A stretch of DNA of 64,000 bases from Luscinia megarhynchos (Eukaryota; Chordata; Aves; Passeriformes; Turdidae), in NCBI GenBank assembly GCA_034336665.1, contig JAPFBE010000002.1, forward strand, positions 15,168,906 through 15,232,905, read 5' to 3'. Below, piece after piece: positions 51,001-64,000 of this stretch. The notes under the pieces were generated by a model. That model saw nothing but the letters and a program-made list of their open reading frames with translations, ran no database searches and was not told the origin of the DNA. Within the stretch, counting starts at the first letter, position 1, and every line of letters begins with the position of its first letter. The position numbers and the translations under genes are program-made.

Positions 51001-54000
51001 CAAGGTGATTATTCACTGGTAAATTCTTCTCCAAGATACAAGTTCTAGACTCCTATAGAGGCCAGAAAAAAACCCAAACTTCTGTTGAAGACAGAACTTG
51101 GCCTCCCACATGCACTGGCAGTCAGCTCTGTGTGTATGAAAGGCTTTAAAGGCCATTCTGGATTCCTGCTTTCATTTTTAAACTACTTTGACAGAGAAGG
51201 GCAAAATGTTACCATGCACAAAATTATCATAAAGTGAGATGAAACATGAATTAGGTACAAAATTGAGCATGTAACAAATGCAGCCAATAAGTGTAGCTTG
51301 GATTGTTGCAAAGTATATGCAGATATATGCTGAGCTCATCCGGCAGTTTCATCTAGCGATGGTATTCTATTTCAGTAAACTGTTCACAAAATTCTTACTT
51401 ATGCTTATCCCGTTTATAAAATACCCAAGCACTTAGGACAATTAATTTCTCTGCCTAAGGAGAGGAGACTCCTTATATGGAAGCATCCCTTCGCCACTAA
51501 CCCACCATTTGTTGCCACTGTGCTGGGTACCCTCAAACTCTCCTCTTTGTGCAATTACACATTCAATAGCAGAGGAGAGCCCTAACAATCAGCTGCTTTA
51601 GTCTCTCACCAGTTCAGTTTTCTGCCTCTACTCTAAGTAGCAGAATCCAAAGCTCTAGTGAAGCCTCTTGTTTTAGCTACATGTAAACATTCAACTGCTT
51701 CTTGGACTAAAGGGCACACAGAGAATGACAGCTTAGCCAGTGGCCAGAGGATGTGTATTTAAGGTTCTGTTCTTGGTCCACAACACTAAAGGTTGTTTAG
51801 GTTAATTTGGAAAAGATAACAAATGTACCAATTTATCTAGCAATGCCTAATAGCATGGTAGAACTGGTTAAAAGCTAGGAATTCAAAGCCTTTTACAGAA
51901 TGGAGGAAAATAAGAAATTCAGTCTGTGATGAGATCCTGACTTGAACAAAGCTTTGAGGTTGATGTGCCTATGTTTTCTCCTGCAGCAAGATCCCTAACA
52001 AAGACAGACAAATTTCAACTGAAAAATAAAAGGCATATTTTTTGAGATTACAAACTACAAAAGATTTTTAAACAGGGAAAACTTACAGCAACTTGTTTAT
52101 CTCCCCGTAGCCAGTCCACTGTGCACATACAGGCAGGTCCTTGGTTACACTTAATGCTAGAACTTGCACTTTTCCTGGCATAGGATTTCATAACAGGAGC
52201 TCAGAGTGCGGTATCCCTAGAGAATACTGTTAAGTTCACTACTTGCCTGAATCCATATCATGCAGTTAGGGTCAAACAAAACATGTCCATCTGCTGTTGC
52301 TGCAGGGATGGATGTGTGTTCTCTTGCAATTGGTCATAGAATAACTTGTTATCCTATTACAGAGCCTCCTATCCAGAAAGAGGAAGTGGTTTCTTGCTGT
52401 AACCACTGATTCCCTCTGAAACATCAACTGGGTCAAAAGGGAAGTGTTTAAGGATAGTAATAAGCAAGCCTCTCTCCCTCATCTTTTTTTGAATAACTGT
52501 ACCATAATTTTCACCTCAGGAGAGGAAATTACCTTTATTCCTCCATACTCATTACAGTAAGTTCATGATCATATGTGAAGTGTAACTTTGGTTCCTTCAT
52601 CATACAGTTTACAGAGATAAAAAGAAAACTCATCCTCACAAAAAGACAGAAGTAGCAGTAAGGTGACACAGATGCTCCTCTAAAGGCATTAATTTGGGGT
52701 CGCCTTCTTACCACTGAAAAGGGAATTGTCACTGAACTTACAGAATCAGTCCACACAGCTGATGCATTATCAGTTTCCATCTGAGCACCATGAACATGAA
52801 CTTTTTTATGTAGACAACCTTAATGCAAAGAAAATTCTCTGATCATCGATTGAACAACTAGAAAAATGGAGCTTGTTTACCCAACTAAGAAGCCACTGGC
52901 TCTGCCAAAGTCAAAGCTGAGACCTATCTCTGTGCTGAGAGGGCTTTTTCTCTGTGTGACTCTAGGAAACTGATTAACGCTACTTATTCATATCCCAGTG
53001 CTTTTAACGGGTTTGATCAACTGATATTTATGTATTGCTTTGAGGATGCAAATATTCTTATGAAGGTTTATATCCATATCTGTTGGCAGACTATTTTCAG
53101 CACTGAGATCACTTCAAAATAGCTATATGACATTCAATGCAACAAGGCTAGAGAAAAGTCAATGTGATTATCTGCTGAGTGTACACATAAGGACAGTAAG
53201 TGGTTTAGACACAGGTATTTATATGACAGATATTTGCTGCTAAGAATTATTACAATGTTTTGGCAAAATATGGAGATTTGCCAGAAAGGATAGCAGCAAT
53301 ATGTATTGTTTGGCATTTTTATAATTTGCCTCCCACTCCCAAAACATGCTTGCCTTGACTGAATAACCTCTAATCTGCATTTATATTGTTGTATCTTTAT
53401 CTATTATGCATTACATGCACATGAAGCCAAGTCTCTGATCACACAGAGATCCTATTTAGAGTACACAAAACTTCCCTGGAGGGTTTCCATTTAGAGAAAG
53501 AAGCAGATTATCATAAGTCTCATGCAATGGTAAAAATACAAAAGGCTCAGCTATTTCCACTGTAGAGTATCAATGTCATTCATGTGTCCCTATTTTAATA
53601 TATTCAAGTACAGCAGCAGTCCTCCGTGAAGAACTGGGAACAGGTTTCCAAGAACATCAGGTAGGAAATAGCTTTTGTTCTCTCTCCTGCTGTTGTCCAA
53701 TTTATACTTCAGGAAAGAACTTCAGACCAAAATTTACCATACTCTGTTATTCAACTCACCTGCAGTACTACAATTAGTGACTTCAGAAGGTTACATGCTG
53801 CCTTTCATTTTCAGCATGCTTGGTCTTCACAGAGGGATAAAAAAGGGGCAACGTAATCACACAATACCGTAATAATTGTACAGAGCAAAACAAAGGGGAG
53901 AAAAGCTATTAAAGGAAAAAAATGTAAAAACCCATTTTTTTCCATGTAAACTCATGCTGCTTACCAGTCTCCCTCACAACAGAACAGCAAATCATAACTA

Positions 54001-57000
54001 AACACAGGTAACAGAGTCATGCTGAAGCACTTGGGTTTTGGCAAGGGATGGGCAGCAGAAGCGAAATGTGTGTGGGTGAGAGTTTCTGAATGCTGCTGGG
54101 TCTTATCCTTTGACACATGTGGGGGTTGGTGAATGTGAATGTTGGGTCATTTGTGGGAACACACTTGGACATTGGGTTCTCCCTACAGACAAGATGGGAA
54201 TCACTCCAAGGGGAGTTTGTTCCAGTAAGGACAACACTTAGATTAAGTACATCTGTATACAGCCAGCTGGAGGCCCAACTCTTGAGACTGCAGGGTTGAA
54301 ATTCATTCCTCTGGGACTCCATTAGTACCCCTGGCATGACACCAAAGATATTTCTTATGGAAAAGAAAAAAAAAAATAGAGTTAACTAGTTTGCCTTAAC
54401 AGCCTTAAAAGATATACCACACTAGCCTTCTCTTTTGCATTTTCATTGGGTGCTGCTTGCTTTTCTCCAAAGAGATTGCATCCACTTAGACATAAAGTGT
54501 CAAACTGATCTTCTCCTATAACAGATTCATAAGATGATAAATAAATAAGCATACTTTATTGACCTCTATTGGTCAGACTCCTACCAAAATAGGTTACCAG
54601 GCATGCTTAATTCAGGTGCTGACATTAAAGCAAGTTTATTAGTCCAACTAGCAGGGATAGAATCTCTGCCTCACAATCATTTCCAAGTTGTGACCATCTT
54701 TAACACCAGTTCTGCTGGAGGTCAAAGGCTGATGACACCAGACTAGGAGTGTTCAGATAGCACAAAACTGGCCCAATATAAATTTGCAGATAGAATGAGC
54801 TAAAGTAAACAAATGACTGAAGGATCTTCTCACCCCTCTAGCTGATTCCTTCCCAGTTAAAGCAAAGCACTTGCATCAACATAAAGAGCCAGGAGAACCA
54901 AAGTGTTCAGTTAGAGGGAGGGAGCAACTAGAAGCCTTATTTCTCCCAGCCCTGTTCAAACATCTTGTATTTTACTGAGCTAATGGGTATAAATAAGCAA
55001 GTAAGAGGAGAATGGTCTGTGCAAAAGGAGTTTTTCACTTCTGCTGCATCACCAGCCTTGGCTCAACAAGGTCCAAGTCCCCTAAGAAGAGTACATTTTG
55101 TCATCCCAGTTTGTGTGGACAGTGCAGACATAATAATTGGTCTGTACATGAACATATGCCAAAGGATAGGGGTATGATTTTAAATAAGAAAGGGGAAAAA
55201 TGGCGTTTTTGGGAGGTGATAGGGCAGTGCTGAGTGTTGCAATTATAGATCCTATGAACAACACAGAAAATTAGATTTCTTGTAATGTACAGTGACACTG
55301 GCTCCAAGTGCTTTGCAAACAAAAAAGGCTTGTGACTCTCTTCAGCATAATGACCATAGTTCACCTTCTGCAGTAAAACAGGGACTACTTCTTTCCCTCA
55401 AGGCCCAGAATTTAATCGATGCTTAACTTCTGGCTGCCAGGTACTCCTTACAATATCATCCACATGATAGTACATTTGCCTTTGGTTCTCTCCAGTCACC
55501 CAACCTTCCATCAGGAGGAAAGGACACCTTAGACACTTGCTAGGGCTACAGTCCTGTAGTGTGCTGGAAAGGCAGTCTGTTACTCACAAATTTCATGGCT
55601 TCTCCACCGTCTGGAAGGAAAGGCAGAGCAGGATGTTCCGACCTATAAAGAGTATCTCCTCCACTTGGTCTTTGCCTCTATTCCAACTGACTGGAAGGAT
55701 ATCTAGGTCTTGGATCCTTATCCCTGACTGCAGAGTCACAGGTGATGAGAAGCTTGCTGTTTGCAGCCCTGCCAAAGGAGGTATACAGCTGCAGGAAACA
55801 CTGACACGCCTTTTGAAATGGCCCTCTGCAGGTTAGGTTCTGAGACTTTCTTTAATGAATGCAACTTTTGATATTTTTAGATGTTTAAACTAGCATCATA
55901 CGGCAACTGGCATGAACCCAGCCTCTTCTAGTTTTCCTGTTATCTGATCATATTTCTGCTAAGAGATTCTCCCAGTAGCAAAGCCACAAAGCAGGATGTA
56001 GCCATAACATACATGAAGACCTTAATCCCCACTAGGCCCCAGCTACACGCCTCTGTGCTGATACCTTGCACACTATCATGTCTTTCTAGAACATTACCTT
56101 GATGGTGTGGCTTGGAGATGCTGGGCCTGATCAGATACTTTTGAAGGTACTTTTTAATGGGGAAGTAGAACCTTGATGTAAGATGGAAAGTGTGCTGGTA
56201 CAGCAGTACCAGAAAAGTGTACTTTGGAGAGGCTCCTTTCCATCTCCAGAGACTTTCCAGACTTTCACAGGCACTGGTATGAGGAGGTGGCCAAAGTAAG
56301 AGGCTGCCAATAACCTGTCTCTTTGCTACAGAACAAGTGGCAAGACAGCTTGTCATAAAACCTACAAACAATTTCTCCATTTTCTTCTCCCCATTTTTCC
56401 TTCATTCTCCTCCTCTTCGCACCCCTGTGAAAAGGAGGGTTTCCCAACATTTCAGACATACAAATCCCAAAAGATTACTCATGAATTACATAATTCCTCT
56501 CAATTCTTGGAAACTAGGTATAGCTGGGAAGAAAACCCTGACATTTGGACTTTAGATGCCATATTTTGAACATACAAAAAATTTTTCTCTTCTTGTTTAA
56601 AAAACCAAGAGACAGAACAAACGTTAGAGATCCAATTCTCTGCTGCACAGCTGTATAATAGGGGGCTAATATGTTACTGGCTTAGAATAGTCAGTATGAA
56701 ATGGTGAAAAAGGAAACACCTGGTACCTAATGAGATGTTACAAGCTTCTATTTGCAATGAAAGCACACAAATGTAAGAGGAAAATGGACTCATGCAGCCT
56801 AAAGCCAGGAAAATCCGACAAGTGAGGATTGATCTTTGGGCCTTCAACATCAATAGATCTATTCATGCACTTAAATATTACATGTGTATTTTAGCACCTG
56901 GCTGAATTAAAGCCTCAGATAGCAAATCAGGAGATGGCTGCTTGTTTTCAGCCTGCAGAAAAGCCAACCCTTTTTAAGAATTGCATTGATTACCCTAGTT

Positions 57001-59900
57001 TATAATCTTCTTAATATCACAAGTTCCACAAAGATACATTTTGTTCCCTAGAGCTCCTCAGAAATCAGCTAAACATATGGACTGCTTGCTTACACCTACT
57101 ACAGAAGGCTGAGTATTGAGGATTTATATATTTTAGTCTATGTGGTGTAAATATGTATAAATTTATATTGTGTTAATTTATGGCATACACTACAGAAGGT
57201 TTTGCGTGAGCTACATTGCATTCCTTCCCACGTTTCTGCTGAAATATTCATCTTTGGGTCTTTTTCTCCATGTTTTCCTTAGTCTCGCCACAGATGTTTG
57301 GGCAGCTTGTGTTAGAAGGGAGTGTGCCTTAGAAGTACATTTAGGAATTTAGGTGATGAGAATACCAAACTCAAGTGTGTGGCTACAGCCTGATGGGGTT
57401 AACAGGCCTTGTGAACACTCACCAGTGTCTCAGACCTGCCTTCTGATACCCCAGCAAGCATCACAACATAGCTTGTGAATGAGCACTGCCGCGGCAGACA
57501 CCCAGCACACAAAGAACTTCTGTCTCCAGGACTGCCAAACAAGTGCCTGACAAACATTGCATTCACACACAAAACACGGATACATAAAGCTGCCATGCCA
57601 AAGGAAGGACTGATTTGCACAAGAACAGGCACCTGTGTACTCAACAAACTGCACTCAGCATCAGCACCAGCAGTTCCTCCCATCTGCCTGCACACAGCTC
57701 TCCAGAATGAAAATGTATTCATGTGTCCCAATCACTCTGAAATCGATAGGACTCTTGCTATTGGATCAACAAGAGCAAGGTTAAGCCATTGGGCTGAAAC
57801 ACAGCCCTTATCTCCCCCTGAGCCCTTATCACAATTCTATCAACATAGTCTTTGTGTACAAGGACTGGCGGTAACCCAGAAGTCCCAGAGCCAAAATGTG
57901 GCACCATTAAGAGCCTGCTGCCTGTCCTAATATCCATCAAGAGATACGAATTCATACACAGAAAACTTAATTAAAGCATGACCTAATCAACAGAAGTGGG
58001 GCTCCACACACTGCTTATTTGCTTAACATTCCCATTGTACATCAACATGTTGCATTTCACTAACTTACTGGAATATGAAAATGCACAACTACATAAATAG
58101 TACCAGAGGGAGTTACCTCAACAAATAAATCATACACAGCCAAATAAATCTTTCCGCTCTCACAGAGTCCCAAATGCAACACTTACTACTAACTAGCAGA
58201 GAGGAATGAGTAAGAGGATGTGTCTGCAAATATTTTCTCAGACACAGAAGTGAGCTACTTTGAATTTTGACCCTTTTCCCCATTCACTGTTCAAAAGCAT
58301 TGCTATGTTCTGTGTTAATGGCAACGTACTGCAAGATCAGGGTCCAAAGTCCAATGCTGCTTCAGATTCTCTGGCTAATTCTGGGGAAGTTACTTTCTCC
58401 TTTGAGGTCCTCTGGGAAAGACACAGTTACAGACATTTTTTGACATTTTTCTCTTTGCTTTTCTTGTCTGTCTAGGATCAGAACAGGTTTTAGACAGTAT
58501 TCTGATTGCTAAAGCTGCAACCAGTGCTCTTGCCAATCCCATCAATCACCTCATTTTGCCCTCCAGAACAACAGCAAGCAAATCCTATCCCCAAGTGTCT
58601 GCAGATCCTCACCAGATCTGGCCCTCTGCTCTGGGACGGTGAATGCCTACCAACATACACATTACCTAATACTGGGCTGCTGGTATTTCACAGGACAATG
58701 TTAGAAGAATAAAAGATACAGTAGTAAAGATTTTAGTAGAGTTTAATTTAATTTTTCAGGATAGCTTTTCCATTACTAGTACTACAGCTATAGCGCACAA
58801 TAGCAGATGCACCAAAAATGCTGAAAAAGCATTTTTGCACAGAGTGGGTGAAAAATTCAAATTTAGCAGGCAAAATTAACAGCAATTCAATGAGGGTACA
58901 GATTACATTAGCCTTTTATGTTGTTGTACGAAGGTTTAAAGAGACCATACATTCTGCTGGTTTTATTTTATAAACAGGCCAACTAAAGCCTCATATGTAA
59001 ATTAATCCACAACAAAAACCACAACCTTCAAACTACTGCCACACTTCTACCTCACCCTTGCTTGCCCAACCCTTTCTCAGCCTATTGCCCTAGCACTTCT
59101 TGTCTCTCATGCTGAAAAGATCTCACAGTGGAATCTAAAGTTGCTGAATTCAGGGGAAAGTCATCAGGGCTGAGTGCAGAAATAAGTGATCCTTGATCCC
59201 ACTACATACTCCTGTCTGACTCTTTCTCCAGCACCAAAGAGCTACCCAGCACTGAGAAGATGCTGTTTGGCCCACTTTTCCTAAGGAACAGAGCCACATT
59301 CTATGTTAGGGTCCTGAAACAGTGCTCAGAGAGGAAATAGACAGGAATACAGCTTAGAGTTCTCATGTGGCTAATTTTCTGATTCTTCTACTTTCCTACT
59401 CCTTCATTCTCCTAGGATTTAAATACTGACTGAAAGATGAAAAACAACAGAAGTTAATAATCATCCTATCATGCATTAGAAAAAACAGAACACACTCAAT
59501 GAGTGTTGATGGCTTGAATACTTCAGTAGGCTGAAATATATTCAGAGAGCATTTCAATGAGTTTAGGTAAACAGAAAAAAATGTTAAGAAAAAAACTCAA
59601 AACAATAAAATTCAAAAAACCAAAATCTGATCTTGGATAATTAACAGTACAAACGAGGCTAGATTAAAATAAATTATTCAGTGCAAGTACTTCAGACAGC
59701 TCTTAAGAATAACACATGGATTCATGGCACTCTTTAGGGGACTTTGTGCCTATAAACTAATTAATAGATCTGACTTCTCCATATGTAGTTTTTCCATCTG
59801 TAACAGATAAAGTATGGATAGGTTTCTTCATGTAACAGGAAAAATTAAAACTAAAGTTATTTTTGTAAGTTGTAGAATATTCTCTAACTTATTCAGAACG
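45050..59900. other. Long non-coding stretch
   Basis: Nearly 15 kb without a recognisable repeat or exon. Noted details: a strong plus-strand acceptor-like tract ends at 46975-46985 (TTCTTCTTCCTCCTAG) with no donor downstream. An AT-rich block with TTAATTAGC-type words lies at 49,195-49,320. A perfect 10-bp hairpin (CAAAAATGCT, loop GAAAA) lies at 58813-58837. Open frames reach only about 150 codons and overlap each other on opposite strands (for example 57,400-57,930), as chance frames do. Confidence 0.5.
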
Positions 59901-59940
59901 CAAATGTGTGAAATACCATGACAGAATGGAAATTGATTTT

Positions 59941-60070
59941 GTAAAATGTGAGAGTGAACGACCGCGCTCTGAAACATGTGGTGCAAAGTCAGAGACGGGA
60001 CGCTCGGCTTCCTTCCCCTCCAACCACCGCCCAGGCGTGTCGCAAGGCAAACGGCGCAGCAAAGGCAGGA
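59941..60070. promoter_or_regulatory. Small CpG cluster
   Basis: About eleven CpGs in 120 bp, against a CpG-poor background. No TATA or CCAAT element is evident nearby. The overlapping frames (131 codons plus at 59908-60303, 113 codons minus) are not recognisable. It may be a minor regulatory site or simply a GC-richer patch. Confidence 0.3.
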
Positions 60071-60309
60071 GGGCACCTAATAATCTGCTCCTTGCTACAG
60101 CCAGTAAGCAAGACAGCCACATCAGAAGCATTGTCGTTCCAAAGCTGAGTTTTTGCCATCCAAATACATTGTACAGTGAGGTTTTGCTTAAGCCTTTGCA
60201 AGCCCTTGGACCCTTTGGTTTAATCAACACAGGAGATGCTCCAGTTACTCCTTGGAGCAGCTATCATGCTGCTCATGAAGAAAAATGCTGTACAGCTCCC
60301 TAGGTTAAG

Positions 60310-61650
60310 CAGAGCTAGCATGCAGGAACTTGTCCAGCCTTTTCAACTGGTTAGAAATCTGTCTGCAGCCATTACATCTAGCCCAGGATGTGAACATGGC
60401 TAGAACTTGGCTGAGAAATAGCTCGCTTCTGTTTTTGCAGATACTTTGTATTTCACAGGATTAACCTTGACACTTGGATTTCAGAGGCAGCTTCCAAAAT
60501 TTTAGCCAAACTAATGTACATCTGTCAGGGTCACCCATGTACATTAACTGAATCCCATCTGGGAGGACAGACAGTCTCTACCATGCTTTCCTCTCTCTGC
60601 CTGGAGGGCTGACCAGTGTGGGAAGTTGCCATTCACACGTGTATTATGATACCTATTTATTTGTAAAGGTTACTTACTTAAAATGGAGCATATTAGCAGA
60701 AAGTGTCACAGTCTTACATTTCAATGTTACAAAAGCAAGAATTTTTCTACAGCCAAGTTACCAACAACATTCATAAAACCTCCAAACTATACAGAGGTTC
60801 AGAAATGTGGGCAACTATTTTATCTGACATCTTTTCTCCAACATGTGTCATGATTCCCATCAACAACTTGTCCAACAGTGGTGCCAAGCCCAGCCACTAT
60901 CTGTGCCAAGAATTAACACCTCTTAGTCACCTCCCCTCTTCTTATCCCACATCCATCTCCAGCCCATACCTCATCAACCAGCAGCCCAAACATCTGGCCA
61001 CCTTCACTGGAAACAGCCTCTTATCCTGCCTAATTTCCACAGCTTGATGCCCAGCCATGTTCCTGCCCTAGTCTCTAAATGAAACATTTGCTTGAGTGGG
61101 TTGACATCAGATCTCATTATCGACTTTAAGGAGAGCATCAAGAAGAGTTTCCTCCACTTCATCTTCTCTTGATGAATACAGACAAGCCCTGACATTTACC
61201 TTTAATTATCATGAATAATTGTAAAATTTTGGATAAAACCTGGGGTTTCACCCCATCTGAAGTTAGGCCTAAACCCAAACTAAATACTCTTGAACATTTT
61301 TGAAGGCTGTACTCAGATGCGGGGGTTTGGTTTCACTTCCCCTGTAAACTGATTCTGTACCCAAGAGTGCTAGGATGTGTTTTTCTTTTTATTCCAGCAT
61401 TTTTTCCTCAGATTTCATTCCTTACAGAGCACTGTCAGCTGAATTGCCTTGTTGTCTCATTTGGGTCAGTCAGAAATACAAAAAACCAACCATACACATC
61501 TACTTTACTCTCCTGTTTTCTTTTTATGTGTTGGCATTTGATTATGGTATGTTGTTTAGGTTTGGGGGGGTTTTGTAAACCAAAGTGTCTTTTTAACGGC
61601 TGGCATTCATATGTTCCTTCCCTTTCTTTGTAGTTATGTGCATCTTCCCT
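60310..61650. other. Non-coding, nothing firm
   Basis: Two copies of the palindrome ATGTACAT lie 25 bases apart (60514-60521 and 60537-60544) and form a 10-bp inverted repeat with their flanks. A G-run lies at 61563-61570. No gene or repeat family recognised. Confidence 0.5.
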
Positions 61651-61681
61651 TTGTCATTCCTAATGTGCTTTTTCCCTTTAG

Positions 61682-61920
61682 CAGGCTAAGAAAAGAGTCT
61701 TAGATGCAAGAGATCCAAATTTGTGCTAGAAAAAGAAGACTACGAGAACATTTCAAAACGAGAAACAGACAAAGTACCAAAAGAGCCTATTGTCTCTGCC
61801 ATCAGTCCTCAACCGTTTAACAGGGTGCTCCATATGCAGAATTGGCATGGTCTTTCACGCTAACTGTATATCACAAGAATAAATTCTTTGGTCATTAATA
61901 AATCCTTCCATTGTTTCATT
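61682..61920 (+). other. Candidate terminal exon with poly(A) signals
   Basis: Upstream signals are textbook: a branch-point-like CCTAATG (branch A at 61663), a CTTTTTCCCTTTAG tract, and a tandem NAGNAG acceptor (TAGCAG, exon start 61682 or 61685). One frame reads QAKKRVLDARDPNLC and stops at 61727-61729. Another frame is open from 61687 to 61863. Two AATAAA signals follow at 61878-61883 and 61897-61902, with T-rich sequence after them, so cleavage near 61,920 is plausible. The peptide is not recognised, so the exon could be the 3' end of a coding or a non-coding plus-strand transcript. No upstream partner is proven. The donor at 42143 is one possibility. Confidence 0.3.
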
Positions 61921-61924
61921 TACC

Positions 61925-64000
61925 TTTCTCTTTAAGGAAACAAAAGTTTCCTTGCCCAGTCTCTCTGATCTCTATTTAGTACACCAGTCACAGAATAAGT
62001 CTGAACAAAGCTGGTTGTGTGTGACTGCTCCTCCAGATGCCGGCTCTCCCGTGGCTGAGGTGAGGGCAAATGGGTGCAAACAGGAATTCCATCTTCTCAG
62101 CACTCATCCTGTGTAGACTGCTCTTATCATGGTGTCACTGTGCATCAGGGTGAAAACTGCTCTGCAAAACCACCAGCTTCTCCCAACACCACGGGGATAT
62201 CTCCACTTACAGCTGTGCAGTTAGTAAACACCTGCCGTGATATCACAGGCTTTGTTGTTTGTAAATGTGCAGCCAGTTCGGTTGGAATGCACACAAATGC
62301 AGCCCAAGACACTGTTTCCAGCCCCAGCCTCTACTCACTGGCCATGCTGGTGCAGGGGGGAACAAAAAAAAAGGAAAAATAAAAGAAAACCTGTTCTCTC
62401 TGGGGACTGGGCTTGTTTGCTATACAGCAGTTTCATAGAGGTGAATCTTTCACTAACGTGGTTGGCTGACACAAATTGTACTTGGAACAACAGGAGGCTT
62501 GTCAGACTGTTCCAGCATACAAATGAACATAACAGACGGGTAGCAATAAACTCACCTAAAGATAAAATTATGATTTTCAGTCATTGAGAAAGATGATAAC
62601 TTAACCACAGGATGTATAGCAATTAGCTTCCTCAGCAGCCTACAGAAGCAATATATACAAATTACAAGATAATCTTCCGCAATTTGAAACTATTTAGGAT
62701 CTTTAGCATCATATACTTGGATCAATTTAAATCTTAAAGTTGCTATCATCTTTCCTTCTTACCCAGATATAAATATCTCCTCATTTTCTAGTGAAACACA
62801 GTAGATGTTGTTTTTATGTGGCCTATACTGTATTCTTTCTTCAAGTTAGCTGGTTGAACTGTTAAGAGCTCCCCAAGACTGTAGTTGCAAAGCACAAGGA
62901 GTGCTGACCTGTGTTGGATTGCCCCCAGTGGCAAGGAACTGTAAAAGACTTTTGCAAAGAGAGAAATAAAAATTTGTGATTGAGAAATAGGTCTGCTGGT
63001 GGGAGGAAAATAAATAAATAAATAAATAAATATCCCTCTGCATGTGGAAATCTTTAAGCTTTCATTCATTTCTAGGAAATTGGAATGGAGGAGCATGCCT
63101 CCTACTCCTAAAGACATCTGCACTGTGGGGATACAGGGAAACTACAGCAGCACAAGCAAATTAAGGCTTGTCAGAATCACACTGAGCTCCCCATTGGTCT
63201 GGGTCTACTTACACTTTCATTACAATTCTGTTCTTTCTGCTATTCCCCTCTGGACATATAATACTTAAAAACTAGCACAAGAACTTGATTCTCTGCAGTG
63301 TACAAACTAGACAAAGTATTTCTTTCTATGGTCTTCTTCCTCCTGCCTTGTTTTTAACTTAGCATCTGGCAAAACTGAAAAAACCCTGGAACATAAAAAT
63401 TCCCTTAACTGTAAGCCCTCATTATTATGTCTTTCTTTATAAAATGGCCTGATTAATGCCTGTTTGCCTGGAAAATTCTCTCCTCTCCTTTGCATTTTAT
63501 TGTTTTCTCTGCCAAGGGAGAAATGCTGTATTCTGGGTTAAATATTGGCCCCCTTCTGAGATCTGTGGGACTTTCATTGTTCCATGGCACCAGGACTTCA
63601 CCCTTACTCTTAACAACTACAGCCACCAACAGTGGCTTACCACATCACTTAAAGTCTCTGGAGCAAATGACCTGGACCAAATTTTCTATTTGAAATACCA
63701 GCAATTTTGCAAAAGCCTGTTTAATTCATAAGGCTTTATCCAGTTCACTCAGCCTTGTTCACATGAATCCAGTAAGATGTGTTCATTCATGCTCTCTTGC
63801 CTTTTAAGTGATAGAAACTTTGCAGATTGAGAACTTACTCCAAACAAGTCTAAAAATTAAAAATCCTTCCCAACTGAAATCTGAGGCTGATACTTGGACA
63901 TATGATGATTTCAGAGGGACTGAATCTTTGCCACAGAAAAATGCCTATTTAAAATCTAGGCCAGGAGAATATCACTTTTTTACAAATCAGTCTTACTTAA
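61925..64000. other. Non-coding, nothing recognised
   Basis: Apart from the AAAT microsatellite listed separately, no repeat, exon or RNA gene is supported. Confidence 0.55.
63007..63032. repeat. AAAT tetranucleotide microsatellite
   Basis: Six uninterrupted AAAT/AAATA units. Confidence 0.9.

Noticed and set aside
52950..52990. MIR-like words ('ctgtgtgactctaggaaact')
   Set aside because: Too short and no flanking SINE body. Similar weak words at 58,360-58,400 and 59,785-59,825 were set aside for the same reason.
59908..60303. 131-codon plus-strand frame over a CpG cluster
   Set aside because: Two minus-strand frames overlap it, no family is recognised, and GC-rich DNA explains it. Kept only as a CpG feature.
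60512..60546. 10-bp inverted repeat
   Set aside because: Each arm contains the self-palindrome ATGTACAT, so pairing is trivial and hairpin significance is low.
1..64000. Prokaryotic operons, CRISPR arrays, phage genes, tRNA or rRNA
   Set aside because: No direct-repeat/spacer pattern, no dense collinear ORFs and no cloverleaf-forming segment was seen. The repeats are vertebrate LINEs.

Overview
The window reads as vertebrate nuclear DNA, most likely from a bird. It is AT-rich and CpG-depleted apart from three short CpG-dense patches. It has no compact or operon-like gene layout, and no open frame I can identify as a whole gene. The only clear interspersed repeats are decayed CR1 LINE fragments. 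CR1 as the main repeat family at such low density is typical of avian genomes, although crocodilians and turtles also carry CR1. This assignment is inference from repeat content.

Layout. 1-5.2 kb is unresolved non-coding sequence, ending at a possible 34-bp collagen-type exon on the minus strand. 5.5-6.3 kb holds two adjacent minus-oriented CR1 3' fragments of different age. 7.4 kb has a four-tract G-quadruplex motif. 17.8 kb has an old CORE-SINE/MIR-like fragment. 22.1 kb has a possible 68-bp plus-strand exon. 23.95-24.05 kb has a cluster of five GATA cores. 24.78-24.99 kb is a small CpG island with a G-quadruplex motif, a plus-strand CCAAT box and a minus-strand TATA box. 32.4 kb and 44.5 kb hold two long imperfect hairpins. 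34.3 kb has a retrocopy-like AATAAA plus A23 tail. 38.64-39.54 kb is a plus-oriented CR1 ORF2 fragment. 41.64-42.41 kb is the best promoter candidate: a CpG island with a minus-strand TATAAAAG and head-to-head splice donors on both strands. Homeodomain-type sites follow at 42.7-42.8 kb. 59.94-60.07 kb is a third, small CpG cluster. 61.68-61.92 kb resembles a terminal exon, with branch point, polypyrimidine tract, NAGNAG acceptor and two AATAAA signals.

How parts may fit together. The most economical model is gene-desert or intronic DNA with one or two non-coding transcription units. One could start in the 41.6-42.4 kb island, in either or both directions. A plus-strand transcript could leave by the donor at 42143 and end in the 61.7 kb exon. 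The minus-strand collagen-like exon, if real, would make much of the window an intron of a collagen gene. None of the exon models is proven, and the open frames here behave like chance frames. No tRNA, rRNA, CRISPR array or prokaryotic gene was seen.
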